From Streptomyces sp. NRRL S-31 (GTDB lineage Bacteria > Actinomycetota > Actinomycetes > Streptomycetales > Streptomycetaceae): a stretch of 64,000 bases of DNA. The notes beneath the pieces were generated by a model. It had not been told where the DNA came from. It saw only the letters and a program-made list of their open reading frames with translations, and searched no databases. The stretch covers positions 1-64,000 of the forward strand of contig NZ_JOCB01000025.1 in the NCBI RefSeq assembly GCF_000718775.1, read 5' to 3'. Positions 50,424 through 59,559 of the stretch are shown in pieces (the stretch's first letter is position 1; each line of letters begins with the position of its first letter). The translations under genes were made by a program, and so were the position numbers.

Positions 50424-51578
50424 TCACGCCGACCGCCTGCGAGAGGCCGCCTTCCTCGGCTCAGCCTTCTTCGCTCCCGCCTTCCCCGCCCCCGCCTTCC
50501 CCGCCCCCGCCTTCCCCGACTCCGCTTTCGCCGGTTCCGTCTCCCTCGACCCCGTCTTCCTCGACTCCGACTCCTCCTTCGCCGCTGCGGCCTTCTTCGC
50601 GGCCGCCCCCTTCCCCGTCGCCCCCTTCGCCGTCGCCGACCGCTTCGTCCCCTCCCCCGCCGCCTTGGACGTCGTCTTCCGGGCGGGCGTGGTCTTCTTC
50701 GCCGGGGCCGTCTTCTTCGCGGTGGACTTCTTGCCACCCGCCTCCTTGGGCGCCGTCCGCGCCCGGCGCAGCTGGGTGACCTCGGCGTCCGCGCCGGAGG
50801 CACCCCGGGACTCCCGGGCCGCGCGCACGCTCTTCTCCAGTGCGGCCATCAGGTCCAGCACCTTGCCGCCCTCGGCGGGGGCCGGAGCCTCGGGCGGGGC
50901 CTCGCCGGCCGCCTTGGCCGCGATGACCTCCTCCAGCGCCTCCCGGTACTCGTCGTGCAGGTCCTCCAGGTCGACCTCGCCGAGGGTGTCCATCAGGGCG
51001 TCCGCCAGGTCGAGTTCCTTGTCGCGGACGGTGACCTTGGCGTCGGGGGCGAGGCCCTCCGGGGCCCGGACCTCGTCCGGCCAGAGCAGGCCGTGCATGA
51101 CGATGGCCTCGCCGACCACGCGCAGCATGCCGAGGCGCTCCCGGCCGCGCAGCGCGTACTTGGCCACGGCGACCTTGTCGCTGCGCTTGAGGGCCTCGCG
51201 GAGCAGGATGTACGGCTTGGCCGCGGGGGCGCCGCCGGTCGCGAGGTAGTACGCCGCGCCCATCTGGAGGGGGTCGATCCGGTCGGCCGGTACGAAGGCC
51301 ACGATCTCGATGGTGCGGGCGGTCGGGATGGGCAGGTGGGAGAGGTCCTCGTCGGTGATCGGGATGATCGTGCCGTCGGCGTCCTCGTACGCCTTGCCGA
51401 TCTCCGCCGGGCCGACCTCGTGGTCGTCCAGTTCGCACACCTTGCGGTAGCGGATGCGGCCGTTGTCCTCGGTGTGGATCTGCCGGAAGGAGATCGCGTG
51501 GCTCTCCGTGGCGTTCACCAGCTTGATCGGGATGTTGACCAGGCCGAAGGAGATCGCGCCGTTCCAAATCGATCGCAC
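50424..51578 (-). CDS. ku: Ku protein, non-homologous end joining
   Basis: 384 aa. Residues about 1-255 form the bacterial Ku core (RSIWNGAISFGLVNIPIKL start, then the beta-barrel ring). From about 285 a long Lys/Ala/Thr-rich tail (repeats such as AKKTAPAKKTTPARK and GKAGAGKAGAKK) follows; such tails bind DNA and let Ku move inward from ends. GTG at 51578 is preferred (AGGAAGG nine bases upstream) over GTG 51587. Divergent from the LigD polymerase gene with only 53 bp between. Confidence 0.95.
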   Translation of the reverse strand: MRSIWNGAISFGLVNIPIKLVNATESHAISFRQIHTEDNGRIRYRKVCELDDHEVGPAEIGKAYEDADGTIIPITDEDLSHLPIPTARTIEIVAFVPADRIDPLQMGAAYYLATGGAPAAKPYILLREALKRSDKVAVAKYALRGRERLGMLRVVGEAIVMHGLLWPDEVRAPEGLAPDAKVTVRDKELDLADALMDTLGEVDLEDLHDEYREALEEVIAAKAAGEAPPEAPAPAEGGKVLDLMAALEKSVRAARESRGASGADAEVTQLRRARTAPKEAGGKKSTAKKTAPAKKTTPARKTTSKAAGEGTKRSATAKGATGKGAAAKKAAAAKEESESRKTGSRETEPAKAESGKAGAGKAGAGKAGAKKAEPRKAASRRRSA

Positions 51579-51631
51579 GTGCCGCACCCTTCCTCTCCCG
51601 GAACCTCCGGTTCGTCTGGGATTGTCATCGT

Positions 51632-52519
51632 ATGACGCCTATCACAGAGGTGGAGGGGCGCCGGGTCGCGCTCAGCAACCTGGAGAAGGTGCTGTATCCG
51701 GAGACCGGCTTCACCAAAGGGGAGCTGCTGCACTACTACGCGACCACCGCCCACGCCCTGCTGCCGCACCTGCGCGACCGGGCGGTGTCCTTCCTGCGGT
51801 ATCCGGACGGCCCGGACGGGCAGCTGTTCTTCACGAAGAACGTGCCGCCGGGTACGCCCGAGTGGGTCACGACCGCCGAGGTGCCCCGGTCGTCGGCGGA
51901 CGGACCGGCCCGGATGGTGGTGGTGCAGGACCTGCCGAGCCTCGTGTGGGCGGCGAACCTCGTCACCGAGTTCCACACCCACCAGTGGCTGGTGCCCACG
52001 CCGGACGAGGCCGACCGGCTGGTCTTCGACCTCGATCCGGGGCCGCCCGCGCACCTCGTGCACTGCTGCGAGGTCGCCCTCTGGCTGCGCGACCGGCTCG
52101 CGGCGGACGGGATCGAGGCGTACCCGAAGACCGCCGGGTCGAAGGGGCTGCACCTGCTGGCGGCGGTGCGCGGTAGTTCCTCCGAACGCACGTCGGAGTA
52201 TGCGAAGGCGCTGGCGGTGGAGGCCGAGCGGGCGATGCCCCGGCTGGTGGTGCACCGGATGACGAAGAGCCTGAGGCCGGGGAAGGTGTTCGTCGACTGG
52301 AGCCAGAACGCGGCCCGCAAGACCACGGCGGCCCCGTACACCGTGCGGGCCCGCCGGGTGCCGCTGGTGTCCGTGCCGGTGACGTGGGAGGAGGTGGCCG
52401 ACTGCCGCAGCCCGGCGCAGCTGGAGTTCCAGGCGGACGACGTGCCGCCGCGCCTGAAGGACCTCGGGGACCTGCTGGCGCCGCTGCTGGAGCCGGGGGC
52501 TGCCGCGCCGCTGCCGTGA
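51632..52519 (+). CDS. LigD-type NHEJ polymerase (primase-polymerase domain, stand-alone)
   Basis: 295 aa AEP-family polymerase that fills and processes ends during NHEJ. Metal-binding VFDLDPG (about residues 131-137), the SKGLH nucleotide-binding motif (about 171) and DWSQN near the C-terminus are intact. There is no ligase or phosphoesterase domain, so in this organism the LigD activities are split among genes. It shares a divergent promoter region with ku. Confidence 0.93.
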   Translation: MTPITEVEGRRVALSNLEKVLYPETGFTKGELLHYYATTAHALLPHLRDRAVSFLRYPDGPDGQLFFTKNVPPGTPEWVTTAEVPRSSADGPARMVVVQDLPSLVWAANLVTEFHTHQWLVPTPDEADRLVFDLDPGPPAHLVHCCEVALWLRDRLAADGIEAYPKTAGSKGLHLLAAVRGSSSERTSEYAKALAVEAERAMPRLVVHRMTKSLRPGKVFVDWSQNAARKTTAAPYTVRARRVPLVSVPVTWEEVADCRSPAQLEFQADDVPPRLKDLGDLLAPLLEPGAAAPLP

Positions 52520-52520
52520 C

Positions 52521-52639
52521 CGCGGGCCACCCCGGAGGCGGGCCGCCAGGCAGCGGAACGCCCCCGACCTCGCGGGCCACCCCGGAGGCGGGCCGTCCGT
52601 CGAGGCGGGCCGCCCCGGCAGCGGAACGCCCCCGCCCCT
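52521..52639. repeat. Direct duplication of a 50-bp spacer element
   Basis: 52521-52570 and 52571-52639 both start CGCGGGCCACCCCGGAGGCGGGCCG and end with CAGCGGAACGCCCCCG; the second copy carries an extra GTCGAGGCGGGCC. It lies between the LigD-polymerase stop and the stop of the convergent NERD gene. Confidence 0.75.
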
Positions 52640-52672
52640 CGCCGCCCCGGAGAGGGCGCTCACGCGGCCCCG

Positions 52673-53476
52673 CTAAACCCTCCCCCACGTATTCCGGTCC
52701 CGGGCCATCCCGTGCAGTGCCTCCACGTCCGCCGGTTTGAGTACGCCGCCCAGCCGGGCCAGGTCCGCCAGCTCCGGGTCCCGCAGGACGCGCACGCCCC
52801 GCGGCTGTGCCGTCACGGTGACCTCCGCCGGTTCCACCAGGGCGAGCAGCGGGCGGACCTCGGCGGTCAGGGCGTAGGTGGCGCGGTCGGCGGTGGCCCG
52901 CAGCCGGCGCAGCAGCGGTTCGGCCTGGTGGCGGCCGAGGGTGACCATCGGGTCGGCGACCAGGACCCGGGTCCTGCGGGCGTACAGGGCGTGGACGGCG
53001 AACAGGCCGCCGGGGCCGATCACCAGGTGGTGGACGCGGTCGCCGCCGGGCAGCGGGACGGAGTGCAGGGTGTGCCAGCCGGCGCCCTCCAGCCCGTCCA
53101 GTGTGCCGCCGACGGTCTGCTCGGCGGTCAGGGCGCGTCGGCGGGGGTCGGGGCGCAGCCGGCGGGCGGGGCCGGGGTCGCGGTCGAGGGCGACGAGCAG
53201 GGCCTCGCCGGGGCGGTTCGGGGCCAGGTCGTCGTCCGGGTGCAGGGTCAGCCGGGCGAGTTCCGCGGCGGTGGGGACCGGGGGCGGGCCGACGGTCACC
53301 GGGCCGGTGAGGAAGGGTTTCAGGGCGTGCAGCACGGCGTCCGCGCCGTCCTCGGCGAGCAGGCTGACCCGGCCGGTCTCACGGTCGTACCAGGCGACGT
53401 TGTTCCCGTCCTCGCGGCAGACGTACAGCCGCTCCCGGCCGTGCCGGTAGGCCGGCACCACGCGCAGTCCGCTCAT
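52673..53476 (-). CDS. NERD domain protein
   Basis: 267 aa. A nuclease-related domain occupies about residues 115-215 (AEQTVGGTLDGLEG, then PLPGGDRVHHLVIGPGGLFAVHA), which matches the core beta strands of NERD. The N-terminal 60 residues look like a small beta domain that includes a YDRETG segment. Catalytic residues of active nucleases are not clearly complete. Adjacent to the NHEJ genes but convergent with them. ATG at 53476. Confidence 0.8.
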   Translation of the reverse strand: MSGLRVVPAYRHGRERLYVCREDGNNVAWYDRETGRVSLLAEDGADAVLHALKPFLTGPVTVGPPPVPTAAELARLTLHPDDDLAPNRPGEALLVALDRDPGPARRLRPDPRRRALTAEQTVGGTLDGLEGAGWHTLHSVPLPGGDRVHHLVIGPGGLFAVHALYARRTRVLVADPMVTLGRHQAEPLLRRLRATADRATYALTAEVRPLLALVEPAEVTVTAQPRGVRVLRDPELADLARLGGVLKPADVEALHGMARDRNTWGRV

Positions 53477-53575
53477 GCGCCATCACCCCTCGACCATGGG
53501 AACAGGCGGGCGCTGTCGGGGCAAGACCGGTTACCGTGGAGGGCGGCCCTGTGCGGGGGAGTTGGGGAGGCGTCG

Positions 53576-54082
53576 TTGCGGACCCGCGGAATGCAGCCCG
53601 ACGTACCGGCTCCGGAGAGCCCGTGGGACGAGATAGTGCCCGGCCTGTGGATGGGCGGGCACGAGTTCCGGGGGCGGACCGGACATCTGGAGCCGGTCGT
53701 CGTACGGGACGAGTTCGACGTGGTGCAGACGCTGCTGCGGCTGCCGGGGCACGGGCCCGATCCGGGGGTGGAGCACCATGTGTGGCCGATCCCGGACGGT
53801 CCGCTGGACGGGACGCAGCTTGCGGGGGTGATCCGGCTGGCGCGCGCGGTGAACGAGGCGCTGGACGGCGGCCGCCGGGTGCTCGTGCGCTGTCACCACG
53901 GGTACAACCGCTCGGGGCTGGTCATCGCGCACGCCTTGGTCCAGCGGGGTGACTCGGCCGACCAGGCGGTCCAGCTGATCCGGGCCCGGCGTTCGGCGTG
54001 GGCGCTGCACAACGAACTGTTCGTGGAGTATCTGCGGGCGGGGCTGGCGACCGTACGGCTGTTGGAGGAGCTGGCCGAGTAG
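53576..54082 (+). CDS. Dual-specificity / protein-tyrosine phosphatase family protein
   Basis: 168 aa. The CX5R phosphate loop is CHHGYNRSG (Cys106, Arg112), with the upstream general-acid region HVWPIPDGPLDG, giving an apparently active cysteine phosphatase. TTG at 53576 is the likely start: GGGGAGG is five bases upstream and the in-frame ATG at 53591 has no SD. Substrate unknown. It runs away from the NERD gene and is followed by the lipoprotein gene. Confidence 0.85.
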   Translation: MRTRGMQPDVPAPESPWDEIVPGLWMGGHEFRGRTGHLEPVVVRDEFDVVQTLLRLPGHGPDPGVEHHVWPIPDGPLDGTQLAGVIRLARAVNEALDGGRRVLVRCHHGYNRSGLVIAHALVQRGDSADQAVQLIRARRSAWALHNELFVEYLRAGLATVRLLEELAE

Positions 54083-54214
54083 CCTCTCCCCCAGCACCCC
54101 GCCCGGTGCGCAAAGCACCCGAAACGCACTTCCTCCGGAATCCGAGAACACTTCCCTACTAACCGACGAATTAAGGTGTACGGGGCCGACCGACCCCGAC
54201 GCCCCAGGAGCACC

Positions 54215-54955
54215 GTGCCAGCCCGTCGTCCCGCGCGCACCGCCCTCGCCGCGGTCGCCGTCGCCCTGCTGTCGGCGACCGCGACGGGCTGCGGGGACAC
54301 CGGCGGGCTGCGCGGCGCCGGACCGACCCAGGCGGCCGCCAGCCCCGCCAGGCTGTGGCCGGACCTCAGGCCGGCGTCCAGCCCGGCCTATCCGTACGAC
54401 GTGGCGACCCGGCGGACCGTGCGGGGCGTCACGGTCCCCGGCGACGACATCCGCGCGGCCGACCCGGTGGACGTCGTCGAGGCGGAGCTGAGGGCGCGCC
54501 CCGAGGACTACGGGTCCAAGGGCGCCTACCACGCGACCGTGGACCGGATGAAGGAGTGCCGGCCGGGCGGGGACCGGGCCCGGTGCCCGCTGCTCAAGCC
54601 GTACTACCGGGACCTCACCGGGGACGGCCGGGCGGAGCTGACCCTCGGCTTCCGGCTGTACCCGACCAACCAGACGGCGGTCCGGGTCTACACCGTGGAG
54701 GGGCACCGGCTGGTGCAGGTGCTGGCCGACAACGACGCGATCGTCGGGGTGGAGCTGGCGGGGCGGGCGCTGATCGAACGCTCGCCCGCCGACATCTCCG
54801 GTTACGAGTACCGCACCACCTGGGTGTGGGACCCGGGCCAGCGCGCGATGGTGTTCTCCCGTGACGAGTACCTGCACGTAGGTGACGGACGGCGTGCCAA
54901 GACGCCGGCCCCGTCGCCCTCCCCCACCGCTCCTTCGGCCGGCCCGGGCGCATGA
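54215..54955 (+). CDS. Putative lipoprotein linked to a sensor kinase
   Basis: 246 aa. N-terminal Arg-rich segment, hydrophobic core ALAAVAVALLSATAT and a lipobox-like ATGC give a predicted lipoprotein signal (Cys at about residue 27). The extracellular part has a KPYYRDLTGDGRAELTLGF motif (VCBS-like DGD) and a Pro/Ser/Thr-rich C-terminus. The GTG at 54215 has AGGAG four bases upstream. Its stop overlaps the kinase start (ATGATG), so it is likely an accessory or ligand-binding partner of that kinase, as CseA is for CseC. Confidence 0.8.
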   Translation: MPARRPARTALAAVAVALLSATATGCGDTGGLRGAGPTQAAASPARLWPDLRPASSPAYPYDVATRRTVRGVTVPGDDIRAADPVDVVEAELRARPEDYGSKGAYHATVDRMKECRPGGDRARCPLLKPYYRDLTGDGRAELTLGFRLYPTNQTAVRVYTVEGHRLVQVLADNDAIVGVELAGRALIERSPADISGYEYRTTWVWDPGQRAMVFSRDEYLHVGDGRRAKTPAPSPSPTAPSAGPGA

Positions 54956-56199
54956 TGAGGCTCACGCTGCCCTCCTGGTCCGGGACCCTCGCCGTCAAGG
55001 CCGCCGCGTTCATCACGGTGATGTGCTGCGCGCTGGCCGCGCTGCTCGGCGTGCTGGTGCACGTCTCGGTGACCGACCAGACCGTCGGCCAGGCCCGCGA
55101 CCTGGCGCTGTCCCGGCTCGCGGACGCCACCGAGGCGTACGAGGCCGGGGACACGCTGCTGCCGGGTGCCGGGGTGGACCCCGCGGGGCTGCCCGCGCCG
55201 CTGCGGTCGCTGGCGGCGGGCGGGCAGCGCGGCACGATGGTCGCCACCCACCGGGGGCACCCGGCGATGTGGGCGGCGGGGCCGGTGTCCGGGCACCGGG
55301 CGCTCGCCGTGGAGGTCGACTACGCGCAGCAGGCCCGCACCATCGCCGGTCTGGACCAGTCGATCCTGTGGTCGTCGGTGCTGGCGATCGGGGCGACCGT
55401 GTTGGTCGGCGCGTTCGCGGTGACCCGGGTGGCGCGGCGGCTGCACGACACGGCGCGGGTGGCGCGCAGGATCAGCGCGGGCGATCTGGACGCCCGGGTT
55501 AACGACCCGCGCGCGCGGGACCGGACCCGCCCGCAGGACGAGGTCGCCGCGGTGGCCGGCGCGCTGGACTCGATGGCCGCCTCGCTCCAGGGCAAGCTGT
55601 TGAGCGAGCAGCGGTTCACCGCGGACGTGGCGCACGAGCTGCGCACGCCCCTGACCGGGTTGCACGCGGCGGCCGAGCTGCTGCCCCCGGGCCGGCCGAC
55701 GGAGCTGGTGCGGGACCGGGTGGCGGCGCTGCGCACGCTCACCGAGGACCTGCTGGAGATCTCCCGGCTGGACACCGGGCGGGAGCGGCTTGAGGCCGAC
55801 ACGGAGGAGCTGGGGGCGGTGGCCGCGCGGGTGGTGCGGGCCTCGGGCACCGGCACCGAGGTGCGGGTCGTGCGGGACGTCCGGGTGGAGACCGACCGGC
55901 GGCGGCTGGAGCGGGTGCTGGGGAACCTGGTGGCCAACGCGCACAAGCACGGGGCGCCTCCGGTGGTGCTGACCGTGGACGGGCCGGTGGTGACCGTCCG
56001 GGACCACGGGGGCGGCTATCCGGGCTACCTCCTCGCGCACGGGCCGCAGCGGTTCCGCACCGAGGGCGGGGCCCGGGGGCACGGGCTCGGACTCACCATC
56101 GCGCTCGGGCAGGCCGAGGTGCTGGGTGCCACCCTCACGTTCGCCGACGCGCCGGACGGCGGAGCGGTCGCCACCCTGACCCTGCCGCTGGCCGAGTAG
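54952..56199 (+). CDS. Sensor histidine kinase without adjacent response regulator
   Basis: 415 aa. TM1 (about 15-38), extracellular sensor (about 39-138), TM2 (about 140-162), HAMP, then HisKA with His228 in FTADVAHELRTPL, and an HATPase with N box NLVANAHKHG, G1 DHGGG and G2 GARGHGLGL. All catalytic boxes are present. The extracytoplasmic domain is small and unspecific. No receiver gene lies on either side; normally one precedes the kinase, so the regulator may be elsewhere or lost. Downstream are SEDS/PBP genes, suggesting envelope monitoring. Confidence 0.92.
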   Translation: MMRLTLPSWSGTLAVKAAAFITVMCCALAALLGVLVHVSVTDQTVGQARDLALSRLADATEAYEAGDTLLPGAGVDPAGLPAPLRSLAAGGQRGTMVATHRGHPAMWAAGPVSGHRALAVEVDYAQQARTIAGLDQSILWSSVLAIGATVLVGAFAVTRVARRLHDTARVARRISAGDLDARVNDPRARDRTRPQDEVAAVAGALDSMAASLQGKLLSEQRFTADVAHELRTPLTGLHAAAELLPPGRPTELVRDRVAALRTLTEDLLEISRLDTGRERLEADTEELGAVAARVVRASGTGTEVRVVRDVRVETDRRRLERVLGNLVANAHKHGAPPVVLTVDGPVVTVRDHGGGYPGYLLAHGPQRFRTEGGARGHGLGLTIALGQAEVLGATLTFADAPDGGAVATLTLPLAE

Positions 56200-56680
56200 C
56201 GGGCCGGAGGCGACAGCCGGGTAGCGGGCCGGAGACAGCCGCCGAGCAGCAGACCGGAGGCAGCCGCCGAGCAACAGGCCGGAAGCGGTGGCCGGAAGCG
56301 GGCCGGAAGCGGCGGGGCCCCGGCGGCCGACACACCCCGCCGAAGGCCAGGTCGGAGGCAGCCGCCGAGCAACAGGCCGGAGGCAGCCGCCGAATAGCGG
56401 GCCGGAAACGGCGGCCGGTAGCGGGCCGGAGACGGCGGGGCCCCGGTGGCCGACACACCCCGCCGAGGGCACGGCCGGGCACACCCCGCCGAAGGCACGG
56501 CGCACACCCCTCCGGGGGCACGGCCGGGAACACCCCGCCAGAGGCACAACCGGACACGCCCCGCCGGAGGCACGGCGCACACCCCTCCAGAGGCACGGCC
56601 GGGCACACCCCGCCGGGGGCGCGGCCGGGCGCGGCCCCGTGCTCCCCGCACGAGACGTCCGATTTAGGTAGGTTCCGGGC
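56200..56680. repeat. 481-bp spacer made of nested GC-rich repeats
   Basis: Two zones. 56256-56478: an approximately 122-bp duplication (start GGAGGCAGCCGCCGA at 56256, 56354 and 56379). 56471-56620: six units in the order A-B-A-A-B-A, with A (26 bp, ACGGCCGGGCACACCCCGCCGAAGGC-like) and B (23 bp, ACGGCGCACACCCCTCC-like). The array sits between the kinase stop and the SEDS start, so any promoter for the SEDS/PBP pair lies in or after it. No gene is supported. Confidence 0.8.
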
Positions 56681-58042
56681 ATGACGAAGGCCGGAACCAC
56701 CGTGGCGGCGGCTCCCGCTCCGACGCGTGCCACGCGCCTCCCCCGGCGCCGGGGCGTGGAACTCTCCCTGCTCGTGCTGGCCGTCCTGCTGTCCGTGTAC
56801 GGCTACTGCGCGGTGGGGCTGGCCAGGACCGGAACCGTCCCGCCCGGCGTCGCCGGCTACGGCGCCGGGCTCGCCGTGCTCGCCCTGTTCGCCCATGTCG
56901 TGGTGCGCGTCCGGGCGCCGTACGCCGACCCGCTGCCGCTGCCCATCGGCATCCTCCTCAACGGGCTCGGGCTGGTCCTGATCTACCGGCTGGACCTGGA
57001 GACGCCGGGCGACCAGGCGGCCCCCGCCCAGCTGGTGTGGTCCACGCTCGGGGTGGGCCTGTTCATCGGCGTCGTGCTGGTCCTGCGCGACCACCGGGTG
57101 CTCCAGCGGTACGCGTACGTCTGCGTGGTGGCCGCCCTCGTCCTGCTGGTGCTGCCGATCCTGTTCCCGGCGGTCAACGGCGCCCGGATCTGGATCCGGA
57201 TTGCCGGGTTCTCCATCCAGCCCGGGGAGTTCGCGAAGGTGCTGCTCGCGGTGTTCTTCGCCGCCTATCTGGCCGCCAACCGCAGCGCGCTCGCGTACAC
57301 CGGCCGCCGACTGTGGCGGATGCAGTTCCCGACCGGCCGGGTGCTCGGCCCGATCCTGACGATCTGGCTGGTCAGCGTGGGCGTGCTGGTGCTGGAACGG
57401 GACCTCGGGACCTCGCTGCTGTTCTTCGGGCTGTTCGTGGTGCTGCTGTACGTGGCCACCGGGCGCACCGGCTGGATCGCGGTCGGGCTGCTGCTCGCCG
57501 TGCTCGGCGCCGTCGCCGTCGGACGCCTGGAGCCGCACGTGGGCGGGCGGATCGAGGACTGGCTGCACCCGTTCGCCACCATCGAGGCCGGGCAGGGCCC
57601 CAACCAGCTCTCGCAGTCCCTGTTCGCCTTCGCCGCGGGCGGGGTGCTCGGCACCGGGCTCGGGCTCGGGCACTCCATCCTGATCGGTTTCGCCGCCAAG
57701 TCGGACTTCATCCTGGCGACGGCCGGGGAGGAGCTGGGCCTCGCCGGGCTCGCGGCGATCGTGCTGCTGTACGCGCTGCTGGTGGAGCGCGGCTACCGGG
57801 CGGGGCTGGCGCTGCGCGAGCCGTTCGGCCGGCTCCTCGCGGTCGGGCTCGCCTCGATCGTGGCGTTGCAGGTGTTCGTGATCGCGGGCGGGGTCACCGG
57901 GCTGATCCCGCTGACCGGCATGGCGATGCCGTTCCTCGCCCAGGGCGGCTCCTCGGTGGTCACCAACTGGGCGATCGTGGCGCTGCTGGTCCGGGTGAGC
58001 GACTCCGCGCGCAGCCAGTACGACGGCCGGGAGGCACCGTGA
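56681..58042 (+). CDS. SEDS family peptidoglycan glycosyltransferase (FtsW/RodA/SpoVE-like)
   Basis: 453 aa with about 10-12 transmembrane helices. SEDS proteins polymerise lipid II. Signature segments: ARIWIRIAGFSIQPGEFAK (about residue 170), LLVLERDLGTSLLFFGLF, GPNQLSQSLFAFAAGGVLGTGLG and SDFILATAGEELG, which contain the conserved catalytic Asp region. Its stop overlaps the start of the PBP gene (GTGA), so the pair is translationally coupled. It is probably a second SEDS/bPBP system besides the dcw-cluster FtsW/FtsI, perhaps for sporulation. Confidence 0.94.
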   Translation: MTKAGTTVAAAPAPTRATRLPRRRGVELSLLVLAVLLSVYGYCAVGLARTGTVPPGVAGYGAGLAVLALFAHVVVRVRAPYADPLPLPIGILLNGLGLVLIYRLDLETPGDQAAPAQLVWSTLGVGLFIGVVLVLRDHRVLQRYAYVCVVAALVLLVLPILFPAVNGARIWIRIAGFSIQPGEFAKVLLAVFFAAYLAANRSALAYTGRRLWRMQFPTGRVLGPILTIWLVSVGVLVLERDLGTSLLFFGLFVVLLYVATGRTGWIAVGLLLAVLGAVAVGRLEPHVGGRIEDWLHPFATIEAGQGPNQLSQSLFAFAAGGVLGTGLGLGHSILIGFAAKSDFILATAGEELGLAGLAAIVLLYALLVERGYRAGLALREPFGRLLAVGLASIVALQVFVIAGGVTGLIPLTGMAMPFLAQGGSSVVTNWAIVALLVRVSDSARSQYDGREAP

Positions 58043-59535
58043 CCGGGTACGACGGGTTCTCCGAGGGCGGGCGGCCGATGGCGCGGTACATCCGGCACGC
58101 CTGTGTGTTCTGCGCGCTGCTGCTGGCGGCCCTGCTGGCCAACGCCCTGCGCGTGCAGGTGGTGCAGTCCCGCGCGTACGACGGCAATCCGGCCAACCGC
58201 CGGTCCGCCATCGCCCGTTACCAGCAGCCGCGCGGGAACATCCTGGTCGACGGCCGCCCGGTCACCGGCTCGGTGGACACCGGTGAGCAGCTGCGCTACG
58301 AACGCGCCTATCCGGACGGCCCGTTGTACGCGCCGGTCACCGGCTTCGCCTCGCAGAAGTACGGCACCACGTTCCTGGAGCACACCGAGGACGGGGTGCT
58401 CTCCGGCAGCGATCCGCTGCTCGCGCCGCTGCCGCTGTGGAACGACGTGACGCGCGGTGCGAACGCCGGCGGCGACGTCGTCACGACCCTGCGCCGGCGG
58501 GCGCAGGAGGCCGCGTACCGGGGGCTCGCCGGGCGCAAGGGGGCGGTGGCCGCGGTGGAGCCGGCCACCGGCCGCGTCCTGGCGCTGGTGACCAGCCCGT
58601 CGTACGACCCGGCGGAGCTGTCCGGCAACGACGAGGCGGTGTCGGCGGCGTGGGCCCGGCTCAACCACGACCCGGAGAAGCCGATGCTCAACCGGGCGGT
58701 GCGGCAGACCTATCCGCCGGGGTCGACGTTCAAGGTGGTCACCGCGGCGGCGGCGCTGGACGCGGGCGTGGTCACGGACCTGGACGAGCGGACCGACTCC
58801 CCGGACCCCTACCGGCTGCCCGGCACCACCACGCGGCTGACCAACGAGGGCGACGGCTGCGCGGACGTCTCCGTGCGGGACGCCTTCGAGTGGTCCTGCA
58901 ACACGGTCTTCGCCAAGCTGGGCGTGGACGTCGGCGTCCGGGACATGACCGCCACGGCGCAGGCGTTCGGGTTCAACGACACCGGGCTGCGCATCCCCTT
59001 CTCGGTGGCGACCAGCACCTTCGACCCGCATGTGGACCGGGCGCAGCTGGCGCTGTCCTCGATCGGGCAGTACAACACGCGGGCCACGCCGCTCCAGATG
59101 GCGATGGTCGCGGCGACGGTCGCAAACGGCGGGCTGCTGCGCCCGCCGTACCTGGTGGAGCGGACCACCCGGCACGGCGGCGAGACGCTCGCCGGGAGCG
59201 GGGCCCGGCCGGGCCGGCAGGTGCTGCGGCCGGCCACCGCGGCCCGGCTGATGGAGCTGATGGCCGGCGTGGTCCGGGACGGCACCGGGACCAACGCGGC
59301 CATCCCGGGCGCGCTGGTCGGCGGCAAGACCGGCACGGCTCAGCACGGGCTGGGCAACTCCGGGGTGCCGTACGCCTGGTTCGTCTCCTGGGCGCAGTCC
59401 GAGGACGCGCCGGAGCCGCAGGTGGCGGTCGCGGTGGTGGTGGAGGACGCGGCGGCGGACCGGGGCGAGATCAGCGGCGGCGGGGACGCGGCGCCGATCG
59501 CGCGGGAGGTGATGCGGGCGGTGCTCGGCAGATGA
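58039..59535 (+). CDS. Class B penicillin-binding protein (D,D-transpeptidase)
   Basis: 498 aa. Short cytoplasmic N-terminus, one membrane anchor (about residues 20-38), a dimerisation/pedestal domain, then the transpeptidase domain with SxxK as STFK (Ser229), SxN as SCN (Ser286) and KTG (Lys430). All catalytic motifs are intact. It cross-links strands made by the SEDS partner. The GTG at 58039 has GGGAGG four bases upstream and overlaps the SEDS stop; ATG 58078 is the alternative. In S. coelicolor the matching pair is SCO5301/SCO5302 by memory. Confidence 0.95.
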   Translation: MTGYDGFSEGGRPMARYIRHACVFCALLLAALLANALRVQVVQSRAYDGNPANRRSAIARYQQPRGNILVDGRPVTGSVDTGEQLRYERAYPDGPLYAPVTGFASQKYGTTFLEHTEDGVLSGSDPLLAPLPLWNDVTRGANAGGDVVTTLRRRAQEAAYRGLAGRKGAVAAVEPATGRVLALVTSPSYDPAELSGNDEAVSAAWARLNHDPEKPMLNRAVRQTYPPGSTFKVVTAAAALDAGVVTDLDERTDSPDPYRLPGTTTRLTNEGDGCADVSVRDAFEWSCNTVFAKLGVDVGVRDMTATAQAFGFNDTGLRIPFSVATSTFDPHVDRAQLALSSIGQYNTRATPLQMAMVAATVANGGLLRPPYLVERTTRHGGETLAGSGARPGRQVLRPATAARLMELMAGVVRDGTGTNAAIPGALVGGKTGTAQHGLGNSGVPYAWFVSWAQSEDAPEPQVAVAVVVEDAAADRGEISGGGDAAPIAREVMRAVLGR

Positions 59536-59559
59536 GCCGGAGCACCGCGGGGACGGCGG

